DNA from: Marsupella aquatica
Taxonomy: Eukaryota > Marchantiophyta
DNA: 64,000 nt
Reading direction: 5' to 3'
Assembly: GCA_973895155.1 (NCBI GenBank)
Contig: OZ316899.1
Coordinates: 10,292,001-10,356,000 of the forward strand
Below are positions 10,605 through 20,866 of this stretch, piece by piece. The translations under genes were made by a program, and so were the position numbers. Within the stretch, counting starts at the first letter, position 1. Each line of letters opens with the position of its first letter. Below the pieces are notes generated by a model. It saw nothing but the letters and a program-made list of their open reading frames with translations, had not been told where the DNA came from and made no database searches.

Positions 10605-12225
10605 CTACTTCCGGAAGTACGGGCTATTTTTTAATAGTTGACCTACGGTTGCCGAGACTCTAGATTCTAGCACATCTTTAGCCAGGTCATAGGGAACTAT
10701 CGGCTTCTCTTCTGGCGGTGTCTTCATCTTGGCTTTGACCTGTTTTTCCACGCTGGTTTCAACATCCATTGGATCCTCCGAAGCAAACAACGCTTTTGCT
10801 CGTTTCACATCCTTGGCTATGGCTTCGGTATTCTCCAGGGTTTCTAATTCTCGCAATTGTTCCTTAACACTAGCCATAATAGAGGGGTAGAACAACTTAG
10901 GGTGATCTCGATTGAAGTCGTTGTCCTGTGAAGGATTGGGCTCACGGGTGGGCTCATGGCTTACCTGTGTTGCCGGCGCCTTTCCTTCCCCTTCTGTTGA
11001 TGTTAACAAAGAGTCGATTCTTTCTTCCTTATCCTTCCCTTTATTTTTGGCCAGCCCATCCCACCTTTCCTTCCTTCTGGTAGATCGAGTAGAGACCCGG
11101 TAGCAATCATGATCCAAATCCTCCTCTGAGAAGGTTGATAGGGCCTCGGCCTCATCATCAGATGGTCCAAACTCTGCCTTGGCATCCGTTTGCCATCCGA
11201 GTTTGATGTGGTTGATTTGAACTCCTCCGGGGGTAGTACCTGGTGGCAAGACCTTGACTGGCAAGAGCTTATGGTTTGCGGCCATGCCTGCCAACCACGT
11301 AGGACATTGTCCTAGCAAGTGGCCCTCCTGTCGGCATCCCATACATAGCTGAACTGGTTGTCCATCACCTTGTTTGCGTGCATTCGGGCATTCTCTAGCA
11401 AAATGACCAGGTTGACCACAATTATAGCATGCCGCAAATCTTTGCACATTCGGCCTAGGAGGTACTGATGGATTTTGAATAATCCGAGGATACATTTCTC
11501 CCGGATTGTTCCTTAATCCTGACCAGAGAGATGCAGGTTTGTTGGATAGGTCTCGTGCTCCAATCTCACTGATGCCAAAAACACTATTAGCGGCATCCCC
11601 TAAAAAGTACTCTACTTCTCCCTGACATGGTCTGACCTCAGCCACATGCCAAACATGACTAGTATTAAGTTTAGGACACGCATCTTTATGGTGTCCGGTT
11701 TTATAACATAAGGCACACCATACAGAGCTATCCTCCTGTACTACCATCTTCTTTGGTTTTACCTCTGCCATTATAGCCTTAAGCTGCTCGGTAAGGGCTA
11801 CGATGTTATCTGGTGTTTTAGCCTCTAGCTTAACTTTCATCTTTCCCCTCCTTCTGCCCTTCCTTTTCCTAGTTTTTTCTTCTTCAGAACTAGAAGATGA
11901 CTCACTCTTGCTACCTCCACTATCCGAGCTTGAGTTATCACTTCTTGACTTCTTAGAATGTTTCTTTTTCTTATCGTTTTTCTTATGGGTTGATCCTTCC
12001 TCCGATGAGGAACTCTCAGACTTCTCCTTACCGACCCTTCTTCTTCTCCTTCTCACTTCTCCTTACCGACCCTTCTTCTGGTATGTCTTCTTCGATGCCA
12101 CTTTCAAAGCTACTAGCTCTTTCTGCCCCTCTCAGTCGCTGTGTATCATGCCACCCAGCAAGCTGCTACAAACGAGCTCTCTCCCATTGATTCGCTCTTT
12201 CCTCTCTCGGCGTAGGTTCAGTCAT
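10605..12225 (-). pseudogene. Element B gag (capsid-like core deleted) with zinc knuckles
   Basis: Gag begins near 12225 with MTEPTPREERA. The capsid-like region present in A (YKAFHG...FVKEFR) is absent, and the N-terminus jumps to the Ser/Lys-rich tract (12056 on). Three cysteine-rich motifs follow: CALCYKTGHHKDAC and CYNCGQPGHFAREC are CCHC knuckles, and CMGCRQEGHLLGQC is a third. The frame ends at a TAG (10605-10607) where A has CAG. A 25-bp direct repeat (12020-12044 and 12055-12079) lies near the deletion. This Gag could not form particles on its own. Confidence 0.82.
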
Positions 12226-12272
12226 TACCCACGCTTCCTTCCTAACTTCATATCTCACGGCTTAAGAAATGC

Positions 12273-12290
12273 CCCCTCCATCTAGCGCCA
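12273..12290 (-). other. Primer-binding site of element B
   Basis: On the minus strand TGGCGCTAGATGGAGGGG follows the 5' LTR end (12295) after a short T-run. It is identical to the primer site of A, so both use the same tRNA. Confidence 0.78.
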
Positions 12291-12294
12291 AAAA

Positions 12295-14507
12295 TGTGGT
12301 GCGTCCCATGGCTCCCCAAGCCCCCCAAAACCCCCTTGCTCAAGCCGATTCCCGCAAGTTTTGTCCTTGGCGAGGCCGTTTCCGCGGTTTAGCGGCATGG
12401 GACGCTGCTAACTCTCCTTCAACTACTATTAACATTTTACACACATATACTAGACAGATCCTTCATCGGGTCATGAGATACTTAGCCGACCTATTCTAGG
12501 CCCTCCCTTGTATTCCTCTCTTGGTCTTCCATTAGGTATGTTTGGATTCCGCCGCCGGAATGATCCCCAATTGGCTTGGTTAAGCCGCTAAGACCTCTCT
12601 CAGCTCAACACATCCAACTCTCACTCCCTTGCTACTTCCCTTCATTGATGTGGGCACTCTTCACACAAGTTAATGCGACGCACAAATAGCAAAATGACGC
12701 CTTCTGACTGAGTTATACCATGCACTTGCCATACAAACAGTACATCTCATACACAAGCTCTGCGAACTAAGCCGTGAGGCCAACTCTATTCAGTTCTTAG
12801 GCATGAGGAAACATGAATATACACAAGGGTCATTGTATAACTAACCGAGAGCTTCTCTTACTACTTGATCCCAGCCCTGCTGGTGCAACTAAAACTTGCT
12901 AAAGAAGAGGCCCTGGACTCCCCGCTGCCCAGGTATTTATCCTGGCAGCGGATCTGTCTAGAACTTCATTGCATAAGCTTAATCTATCCTACCTGTAATC
13001 TACCTAACTGTACAGCGAGGCAGGAGCACAAGTGTTGCTCCTACCAGTGGATCCGCCATCCCACTAATCTAAGTGTCAGGGCTGTCTCCTGGTCTTGATC
13101 CTAATCCTAAACTTGGAGATCTGAGCCCGCCCTGCCCACTCACGCCTCCTACCTCCACGTCCGCCCTTCCTTAAAGGAACGGCGCCCTTGCACCGTCACG
13201 ACACCGGTGGCGGATCCTCAATGGACGCCCCCAACGCTTCCCCCGTAGCCACTGCCGTTGGTCCGTCCTCTGACAGATTACCTGCCCCGGACCGAGTCAA
13301 CTCTTCATCGGCTTGACTGGGTCCACCCTCGGCTTCAGCCCCAGCATCGGTCACGGCCTTCGATACGGGAGTGAGATAGAAATCCTTCCCATACACCCTC
13401 GTGGAATTGGTCTCGGGTTCCCATGATCCCACGAATTCTAATAAGTCTGAGTCCGGCACCTCCGGCTTCAGCCATGGTAATCTTACGAAGGCTTCCAAGC
13501 CGGATCCGGCCATGAAGCCCTGGTACTTCTTGGTCTGCATGGCCGTAAAGCATGCATCCTCCTCCCATGCAAAATGTAATTGCACTTCCTCTGGTAGGGT
13601 CGCCGCCCAGCCTTTCAAGGTGTCATCCTTTGTTGGAATGGCATTGATGGGATCGACCTCCTCCTCTTCGGCTTCTCCCTGCCTCCTGTTCTGCTGCTCT
13701 ACTGGCTTCCTTGGTGCCGCCGACCTCGTTCTTTTTGCCGGGGTGGCCTCTTCGTTGTTGTTTCCTTTCCTCTTCATCTTGGCTGCCGTGGATATTTCTC
13801 CTAGCACAGTTGCCTTTGTCCACCCCTCCGTGCTACCCTTCAACTCCCAGTGCGCGTCGTTGCAGCGGTTGATGGCTTCCCAAATGCCAACGATTTTGTC
13901 TTCGCAAAACAGAAGGTCATCAAGCTGATTGGCAGTAGGAGTCCACAAGAACTTGGCCTTGATGAGTTCTCCTCCTAAGAAGGCAGACTTCTGCAGCTCC
14001 CACAGTCGAGCGAGCTCTTGCCGTTCTCGAGCTGCTCTCTCCGATTCTTCGTCCTTGTAAGTCTTAATGTACTCAGTTGCCCGTTCGAACAGGCATCCCC
14101 AAAAATGTGCCGCTTGATTGACGTTGCTCATACCCTTCTTGACTCGATCGTTGGTATCTGCTCCCGCACCGAGTGCTTGCCTAAGCAGCTGACAGTAGTT
14201 GGCCTTCCGTAGTCGTCTGCCCAGTTTGTGCTTGCCAATGAGCCACCATTCCTTGCGAGCGGTCCTTACCCCTCTCCTCCTCTGGTCTTTCTTCCTGTTG
14301 GTTACCCCTAGCCGCCAATGCTTAGCGCGCCCTAACCCTAATCGTGTTCTCTCCCCCGGCGTCCTTACCTCCGGCCACGGCCCGGGTTCCATAGTCACCC
14401 TTAATTGTTTATATTTTCCTTGTTTTTGTTACTATACTAATGTGTTTATAGGGGACACCTCCGTTTCCCCACTTAACTGGCCTAGTAATTCCTGGCTAGG
14501 CATCACA
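12295..14507 (-). repeat. Element B 5' LTR (2213 bp)
   Basis: This is collinear with the B 3' LTR from TGTGGTGCGTCCC to GGCATCACA but lacks the segment corresponding to 4195-5472. The deletion leaves the reading frame fused in frame. It is followed by the second AGCCA target copy (14508-14512). Confidence 0.92.
13196..14398 (-). CDS. LTR-encoded protein, internally deleted in-frame form (400 aa)
   Basis: This is an uninterrupted 400-codon frame inside the 5' LTR, starting 109 bp from the LTR edge. Residues 1 to about 340 are the conserved N-terminal and central region of the LTR protein (blocks LARLWELQKSAF, LWTPTANQLDDLL, GLEAFVRLPW, YGKDFYLT). The deletion then joins it in frame to the acidic tail (PVSKAVTDAGAEAEGG to the end), skipping the rest of the globular part and all of the coiled coil. 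It is the only copy in the window without a stop. It may be a chance product of the deletion; if expressed it would be a coiled-coil-less variant. Confidence 0.6.
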   Translation of the reverse strand: MTMEPGPWPEVRTPGERTRLGLGRAKHWRLGVTNRKKDQRRRGVRTARKEWWLIGKHKLGRRLRKANYCQLLRQALGAGADTNDRVKKGMSNVNQAAHFWGCLFERATEYIKTYKDEESERAARERQELARLWELQKSAFLGGELIKAKFLWTPTANQLDDLLFCEDKIVGIWEAINRCNDAHWELKGSTEGWTKATVLGEISTAAKMKRKGNNNEEATPAKRTRSAAPRKPVEQQNRRQGEAEEEEVDPINAIPTKDDTLKGWAATLPEEVQLHFAWEEDACFTAMQTKKYQGFMAGSGLEAFVRLPWLKPEVPDSDLLEFVGSWEPETNSTRVYGKDFYLTPVSKAVTDAGAEAEGGPSQADEELTRSGAGNLSEDGPTAVATGEALGASIEDPPPVS

Positions 14508-14512
14508 AGCCA

Positions 14513-16087
14513 GCCGATGACACCTCAGTATGGTGCGCTCACTGTTATACCACCGGACATCACAAGGATGTCTGTCCAAAGCGTGGTACAAAGCATGTTT
14601 GATTGATAACCGAGGGAACGATAGGAGAGTTGGAGGTGGAGTACATACTTGGAGATGCCGCAGATAGGGTGTTCGGCATTAGTGAGGCCGGAGCCCGAGA
14701 TTTGGCTAACCGACCCACTTCTTTGTGGGGAGCATTGAGAACCAATGCAGGGGAGATGTATCCCCGCATCATTCAAAATCCAACTACCCCTCCACAACCA
14801 AATGTTCAGAGATTTGCAACATGCCACAACTGCGGTCAACCAGGTCACTTCTCCCGGGAGTGCACCAATGCAAGGAAGCAGGCGGATGGTCAGCCAGTCA
14901 AGCTTTGTATGGGTTGCAAAGGAGAAGGGCATATATTGTCCCAATGCCCTATTTGGTTAGCCGGGATGGTTGCTGTACCTGTCAAACCCGCACCAAAGGT
15001 ATTGCCAGCAGGAACAATGCCAGGAGGAGCCCAGGTAAATCATATTGACTTAGGATGGCGTGAAGAAGCACGAGGGGAATTTGCACCTTCTGACGATGAA
15101 GCAGACGCCCTGTCCACTTATACCGAAGAAGAGGCTGATGCCGATTGTTACCATGTGTCCACTAGATCCACCAGAAGGAAGCAAAGGTTGGAGGGAATTA
15201 TCAAGAACCAGAAGCCGTGGAAGGAAGATGCGTTTGATTCCACGTCTTTGGGTTCTAACGGCAAGGCCCCTGTCAATGAGGACCCGCAAGTCGTACGTGG
15301 TGATCCCAGTCCTTCCCAGGATAGTGATTTTGATCGAACGCATCCCAGTTTATTTTTTCCGACAGTCACGGCTAGTGTGAAGGAGCAGCTGGTAGAGCTG
15401 GAAAAGGACGAGAATGAGGTTGCACTCCAGAAGGATATTAAGAGAGCTGGCAAGCAAATGAAGGAGGAAATTGTTTCCGCTTCAATGAAAACAGTGGAGG
15501 ACAGAAGTGTGTCACCACTGACTTCACCAAGCACACCTCTAGAACCAAAGGAACCAAAATCATTACCAACTCAAGAGAATCCTCTTAGAGCAATTAAATT
15601 ACCCCAGGAGGATGACACAGGGAAACAACTGGTGACATACAACTTGGCAAAGGATGTGTTGGAATCACGCGTTACGGCTACTGTGGGTCAATTATTAAAG
15701 AATAGCCCGTATTTTCGGAAGCAGTTAAAAAAAGCCATTGCTGGGAAGCCGAGGCTTCCTAGAGTAGCCACTCGTACGGATGTCATGATGATTCATGAGG
15801 ATAGGGGAGCCCCTTGCTTACCAGTCATCATCAATAAAGAAAAGGTTATGCATGTACCAATCGATGGAGGGTCTGGGGTATGCATACTCATTGATTCAAC
15901 AGCGGCGGCTTGGGGATTCAAACCAAAATTGACAGGAAGGGTGCTGAATATGGCGAATGGCTATCAGATAGTTCCCACTAGCATCCTTAAAGGAATACGC
16001 ACAGAGATTGGTGGTATCGCATTCAGCATCAATTACATTGTGATGGAGCCGGTGAACCCTACCTCATTTCGGGTGTTGATAGGATGA
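14513..16087 (+). pseudogene. Element A gag zinc knuckles and protease
   Basis: This continues the gag frame interrupted at 3125. The first knuckle CAHCYTTGHHKDVC lies right after the junction. A TGA at 14600-14602 replaces the Trp codon present in B. CHNCGQPGHFSREC and CMGCKGEGHILSQC follow, then a linker and the protease loop PIDGGSGVCIL near 15865. The frame closes at a TGA (16085-16087) where B has CGA (RLLIGRPWLY), a C-to-T change. From 14603 to 16087 there is no break. Confidence 0.85.
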
Positions 16088-17060
16088 CCCTGGTTGTACC
16101 TTGCAAAAGTTGTGGAAAACTGGGGCACAAAATAGTTTACATTCGGAACTCCACCTATTACCATGTCATGGGAGGTAGAGGATGAAGCAGCCAGGTTAAT
16201 TCGTGAAGCAGACGGTTATGATACTGGGTTAGAATCTGCTGATGATGTGCGTTGGCTGGAATGCTTATCAGGGGTATCAGAAGTGAGTGTGTTTGGACCT
16301 AACACACCTCCATGCGGACTTTGGATGGGAGACACAGATTCCATGCAGCCAATTGTTCCAGAAATTGAGGAAGAGCCCATTTCAATTCCACTAATGTTAG
16401 CAAGGAAGAGTCGGATGGAACCTATCATAGAGGAAGGGGATTCAGAATTATAGGAAGTCCCGGCTGACAACTGCTTCGCAATTGAGGCAGCCTTTTTGGA
16501 ATCAATTATCATGGATAAAGAAACCGAATCACAGGTTCAAGTGGAGGAACTTGTTCTATCATAGGATCCCAACGCCATGATAGTGGATTTTCATCAAGCG
16601 CTGTGGCACAGTGGCCGGAGTTGGCAGCGCTGGTTGATGAAAAGGTCACTCCGCTTACAAAGACTCACTCGGCAGACCAGGCAACTACGCAGACGAATCA
16701 GGAGGCGTTGCAGTCAATCCGAGAAGGGGTACCTGCTGTCACAATAAATAAAGTGAGTTTGGACTCAATTGTTCCAAGCAAACTAAGGTGTCGGCTGGCT
16801 ACTAAAAACATGAGGTTGAAAATGATAAAGCTAAAAGGCAAGCCGAGGCCGATCGGATCTACTCCAGTGAAGATCAACACCATCATTGAAGAAGTTACTT
16901 CTTCCCGAGGGGAGTCAACAGCGGAGGTGATGGAAGCAACCACGGAGCCCAAAATTCCAGTATATGGAGGAATGAGGTTGGACAGGTTGGAAGCAGACCT
17001 AGATTCAACTCTAAAGAAGCAAATCAACATGATTTAATCAAAGCAATATAGGAAGCTCAA
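16088..17060 (+). pseudogene. Element A protease-RT linker
   Basis: This corresponds to the acidic linker between protease and RT in element B. The frame is split into 16163-16453 and 16603-17037 by stops and shifts. It shares IPVYGGMRL and LKKQINMI with B. A TAA at 17035-17037 precedes the block that continues after the MITE-like insert. Confidence 0.7.
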
Positions 17061-17067
17061 GTTGGGA

Positions 17068-17380
17068 GGGGGTATTTACAAACGACAGGAAACAGCAAAC
17101 AGTAACAGGAAACAGAAACTGGTAACAGGAAAATGAGTGGTAATTTTTTTGAAATTTTTTTTGAAATTTTTTAATTTTTTTTTGGAAATTTTTTTTTTGC
17201 TAGCGCCCAAAGCTAGCCAAAAAATGTTATAATTTAATTTTTTTTGGAAAATTTAACGTTTTAGAAAATATTTTGACATTGTTATTTTTCCTAGTAACAG
17301 TAAATTTTTGCTAGTAACAGGAAAATTTTTACTAGTACCAGTAAACCTGTTTCCTGTTTACTGTCACGCATGCCATATCC
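17068..17380. mobile_element. MITE-like insertion, 313 bp
   Basis: The insert is bounded by GTTGGGA at 17061-17067 and again at 17381-17387, a seven-base duplication. The ends form an imperfect inverted repeat rich in ACAGGAAACAG and GTAACAGG, and the interior is very T/A-rich. It interrupts the conserved KLDLGEGREL region of element A, which resumes as GEGREVNLGRDL after it. It carries no gene. The superfamily is unclear. Confidence 0.6.
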
Positions 17381-17754
17381 GTTGGGAGAGGGTCGGGAGG
17401 TAAATCTGGGTAGGGATCTTGCACTAGTACATATTTAGCTGATTTCCGATGCTCAATTTTTGCAAACAATTGGTGTCCGATTCTTTTAGAATCGGAAATT
17501 CCCATTATCACAAAATGGCAATATGCCATACTCTCGGCTTCGGATATCTTCATTTCCGATGTAATTAACAACGGAACCTTTCCAATGCGGTAAAAAACGG
17601 ATCATATCCGTTACAAAATACATCGGATCCCCTAACAAAAAATTTGATTGATATGTCCGATGTTTTTTGTAATGGAAATGATGTACGTTTCAATATTGAT
17701 CGGAAAAGTTCCGTAGTTGATAAGAACGGATATTATATCCGATTGTGGTAAAAT

Positions 17755-17826
17755 GGCAAAGTCCGATGCTGAGAGAATGGGAAAGTCCAATGCTAGTAGA
17801 ATGGGAAAGTCCGATGCTAGGAGAAT
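17755..17826 (+). repeat. F1 left subterminal 24-bp repeats (x3)
   Basis: There are three tandem copies of a 24-bp unit of the form GGGAAAGTCCGATGCT-N4-GAAT. In CACTA elements such arrays are binding sites for the TNPA-type protein; that role here is inferred. Confidence 0.75.
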
Positions 17827-19100
17827 GGGAAAATTTTATTTTGGCAAAACAACAAATTCCTATTGTGTTAGATGGGGCATGTAGTTGCACCGACATACTC
17901 TTCCTAGAAAAGAGGATACAATCATTCTTGCATGTTTGAATGACTTCATACTTGAGGCAAATGGACTTAATTGAATGTTGTTCTTGCCTCCTTCCAAGAC
18001 CCCAAAATATTGTTCCCTTTTGGCAATATTTGCTCAACATGCAAAATCAAAAATTTATCATCTAAAAGGAGATTGCTTGTCCCATGTAGTCTTTGTTGCA
18101 AGTCCAACAACAACATAGTTGATGAAAGATGAGACAATCGGGAGCTGCCCTTGACGCCAAGGCTTTGGAAGGACCAAAATATTAATCTTCCATAACTAAT
18201 AAACTATAATGATCTCATGTCAAGTCGGATGGAGGAGGGCTTTACTATTCATGAATGACCCCAAATTTCTATTGATTGCTCCAAGGGAATGTAAGAGGGT
18301 AATCATAATTATAGATCACTCGATGCAAACATGCAATATCATGAAAGAGCAAAACTGGGATTTATTAGTCTAATGCCACACTTTTGTGGCATAATCACTA
18401 CATTGCCACTCTTTTTCTTGTATTTATCAGTCTGCCACTCGTTTGAGTCATCGGTTAAGAAAAGTAACTCAGGTTAACTACCTAAGATCCGACGTTTGAG
18501 ATTTCTTTTGGTCTTCCCATTGGACGGTTGTTGCTTCTCTCACGGTTAAATTTTGAACCCTCAGTATAGTTTGCGAAGGGGTGGGTCGGCTAATCCATTT
18601 CTCCTCCCCTCCATTTCTCTGTCACCATAGTCGAGGCGCACTGGCTGCGTCTTTGCTCCACCCTTGCCACTATCGTTGCGTCCTCATTTCCCCGGCCCGG
18701 GCTGTGTTGTCATTGACCCTGGCTGCCTCTAGCTTGGCTGGGGTTGCATCGTTGCATGTTGCCTATCGGCCTCTCCCGACTCTGCCCAGCTTAGGTCCAA
18801 ATTATGGGTCTTAATAAATTTAAAGTGTATAAAATCCCTAAACACTCCAAGTCAAACAATAAAAGTGTTAAGCTTGCATGTACATTGTGAGGGATAAGAA
18901 CCACAAAGTTAAGCTCATGTTGGAGGAATAGCAATTGGGATGGGTGACCACTTAGTTGAGGAATGAAGAGTTGAAATGTCAAAGGAGATGGGCACCTCGC
19001 TCGTGGTTGCAAAATGAAAGCAAATATACAAAGGAAGAGATGGGTGACCTGAGCACCCCGCGTCCGCTCCAATGTGTATTGCATTTTCATTGTTTTGCTC

Positions 19101-19196
19101 TTTCCCATACTCCCAGGATCGGACTTTCCCATTCTCCCAACATCGGACTTTCCCATTCTCTTAGCATGGGACTTTCCCAGTCTCTTAGCATCGGAC
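19101..19196 (-). repeat. F1 right subterminal 24-bp repeats (x4, inverted)
   Basis: There are four tandem copies of the same 24-bp unit in the opposite orientation to the left array, ending next to TTTCCGAT. The mirrored arrangement matches CACTA subterminal regions. Confidence 0.75.
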
Positions 19197-19351
19197 TTTC
19201 CGATATAAGTCCGATTGTCGATATCCGATACTTTTATCATGGCATGTTACGATGCCGACAGAATCGGATGTATGGTTTTTTCATATTTTGTTCTACAAAG
19301 ACGTCCGATGTGGTGAGAATCGGAAAAAGGAGGTAAAATGTACTAGTGTTG

Positions 19352-20866
19352 CTCCCAAAATCAAAAAATAGATCAGTGAGTTACTTATGGAATACCAAGA
19401 TGTTTTTTCTTGGAGTCACCTGGATTTACAAGGAGTGGACCCAAAATTGGGGGAGCATCAGATTGACCTTATGTTGGGAGCCAAATCATTTCGGCAACCA
19501 ATGAGGAGGATGAACCCAAAGTACTCATTGTTGGTAAAGGCCGAGATCGACAAGTTGGTAGAAGCCGGCTTTATTACACCAGTTCTCCATTTGGACTGGG
19601 TGTCTCCTATTGTCATTGTACCCAAGAAGGCAGGACTGGATGGCAAGCCGAAGATAAGGGTGTGCCATGATTATAGAAAGTTAAATGACGCCACTTTGAA
19701 GGATCATTTTCCGTTACCTTTTACTGATATGGTGCTAGACACTGTAGCTAGCCATGAGTTGTATTCTTTCATGGATGGCTACTCTGGATATAATCAAATC
19801 AGAATCAGGCAAGAGGACCAGATCAAAACCGCTTTTATTACGGAGTGGGGAATTTATGTGTTTAACCGGATGCCTTTCGGATTGTGTAATGCGCCAGCTA
19901 TGTTCCAAAGGTTGATGGTTAACATATTTCACGACTACCTAAGGAAATTCCTGGAGATATTCTTCGATGATTTTGCTGTGTTTGGGAAGGCATCCAAACA
20001 CGCCAAGTACTTACGAAGAACCTTTGAAAGATGTAGACAGGTGGGATTGAAGCTACATCCAGATAAATGTTTCTTTGGAGTAACCCAGGGTTCCTGCTTG
20101 GTCACAAGGTATCCAAGAAGGGTATCGAAATTGATAAGGGAAAATTAGCCGTGTGGCTCGATATCATGCAGCCCAAGAATATAAAAGATGTCAGATCTTT
20201 CTTGGGTGTATTGGTTACTATCGCAGGTTTATCAAGGATTTTGCCAAGCTAGCACTTCCGTTAACCAACATGCTCAAAACACGTTCAGATTTTGAAGCAA
20301 CACCTGAACGGGTTACGGTTGTGATACAGTTGAAGCAAAAGTTGGTTGAAGCACCCATCATGATGGCACCTGATTGGAATAAGGATTTTCACGTGTTTGT
20401 GGATGTTTCAGGGTTCTGCATTGGCTCCGTTCTAAGTCAGTTAGATGATAAGGGAAAGGACCACCCCATCTATTTTGCAAGCCGACAATTAGCTGTAGCC
20501 GAGCAGAACTACACGACTATAGAGAGGGAGGCGTTAGGGGTCATTTACTCATGTAAAAAGTTTCGACATTACTTATTGGGGTACCGTGTGATCTTCCATA
20601 CAGATCATGAAATTTTGAAGTACTTAGTGAATAAGCCGGATCTGATAGGACGAGTGGCCCGATGGATACTTTTGTTGCAGGAATTCGATTATGAATTAAG
20701 GATTAAACCTGGGAAGTTACACGCGAATGCTGATTTCTTCTCCAGAGTACCAGGTGACCCAGCAACAGATTGCATTGACGACCGTTTTTTGGATGAGGAA
20801 TTATTTCAGATCAAGAATTCAAATACTTGGTACCCCGAGATATTGGGATTTTTGAGTACAGCATGA
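19352..20866 (+). pseudogene. Element A reverse transcriptase and RNase H
   Basis: This continues pol after F1. RT motifs: SPIVIVPKK, CHDYRKLN, MDGYSGYNQI, RMPFGLCNAPAMFQ and a catalytic FFDDF. RNase H follows with HVFVDVSGF (first catalytic Asp present), REALGVIYS, HTDHEILKYL and NADFFSR. There are two frameshifts, near 20088 and near 20205; the second lies in FLGCIGYYRRF. An in-frame TAG lies at 19369-19371. Confidence 0.9.

Larger units (their letters stand above)
3126..14507 (-). mobile_element. Element B: Ty3/Gypsy LTR retrotransposon inserted in A
   Basis: This minus-strand element is bounded by TGTAGTG...ATCACA ends and the AGCCA duplication. Reading right to left: 5' LTR (14507-12295), primer-binding site, gag (without its capsid-like core), protease, RT/RNase H, integrase, polypurine tract and 3' LTR (6611-3126). 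It is a relative of A, not a copy; the proteins are clearly homologous but diverged. The two LTRs differ in length (3486 and 2213 bp) because of separate internal deletions, and both carry parts of the LTR reading frame. It is non-functional: gag core lost, RNase H aspartate lost, several frame breaks. Confidence 0.93.
17422..19348. mobile_element. F1: non-autonomous CACTA-type element (1927 bp)
   Basis: The terminal inverted repeats CACTAGTACAT / ATGTACTAGTG are flanked by a three-base duplication TTG (17419-17421 and 19349-19351), the signature of CACTA transposons. Inside are subterminal 24-bp repeats, three direct on the left (17755-17826) and four inverted on the right (19101-19196), plus many scattered TCCGAT motifs. 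No transposase frame is present. A second copy, nearly identical by eye, lies at 45924-47851. Removing F1 rejoins the element A frame exactly. Confidence 0.9.

Noticed and set aside
13196-14398. In-frame LTR deletion explained as a spliced intron
   Set aside because: The missing segment does not begin with GT or end with AG in the transcribed strand at the inferred junction.
17755-19196. CRISPR-like array
   Set aside because: The 24-bp units are directly tandem without spacers and mirrored at the other end of a CACTA-type element.
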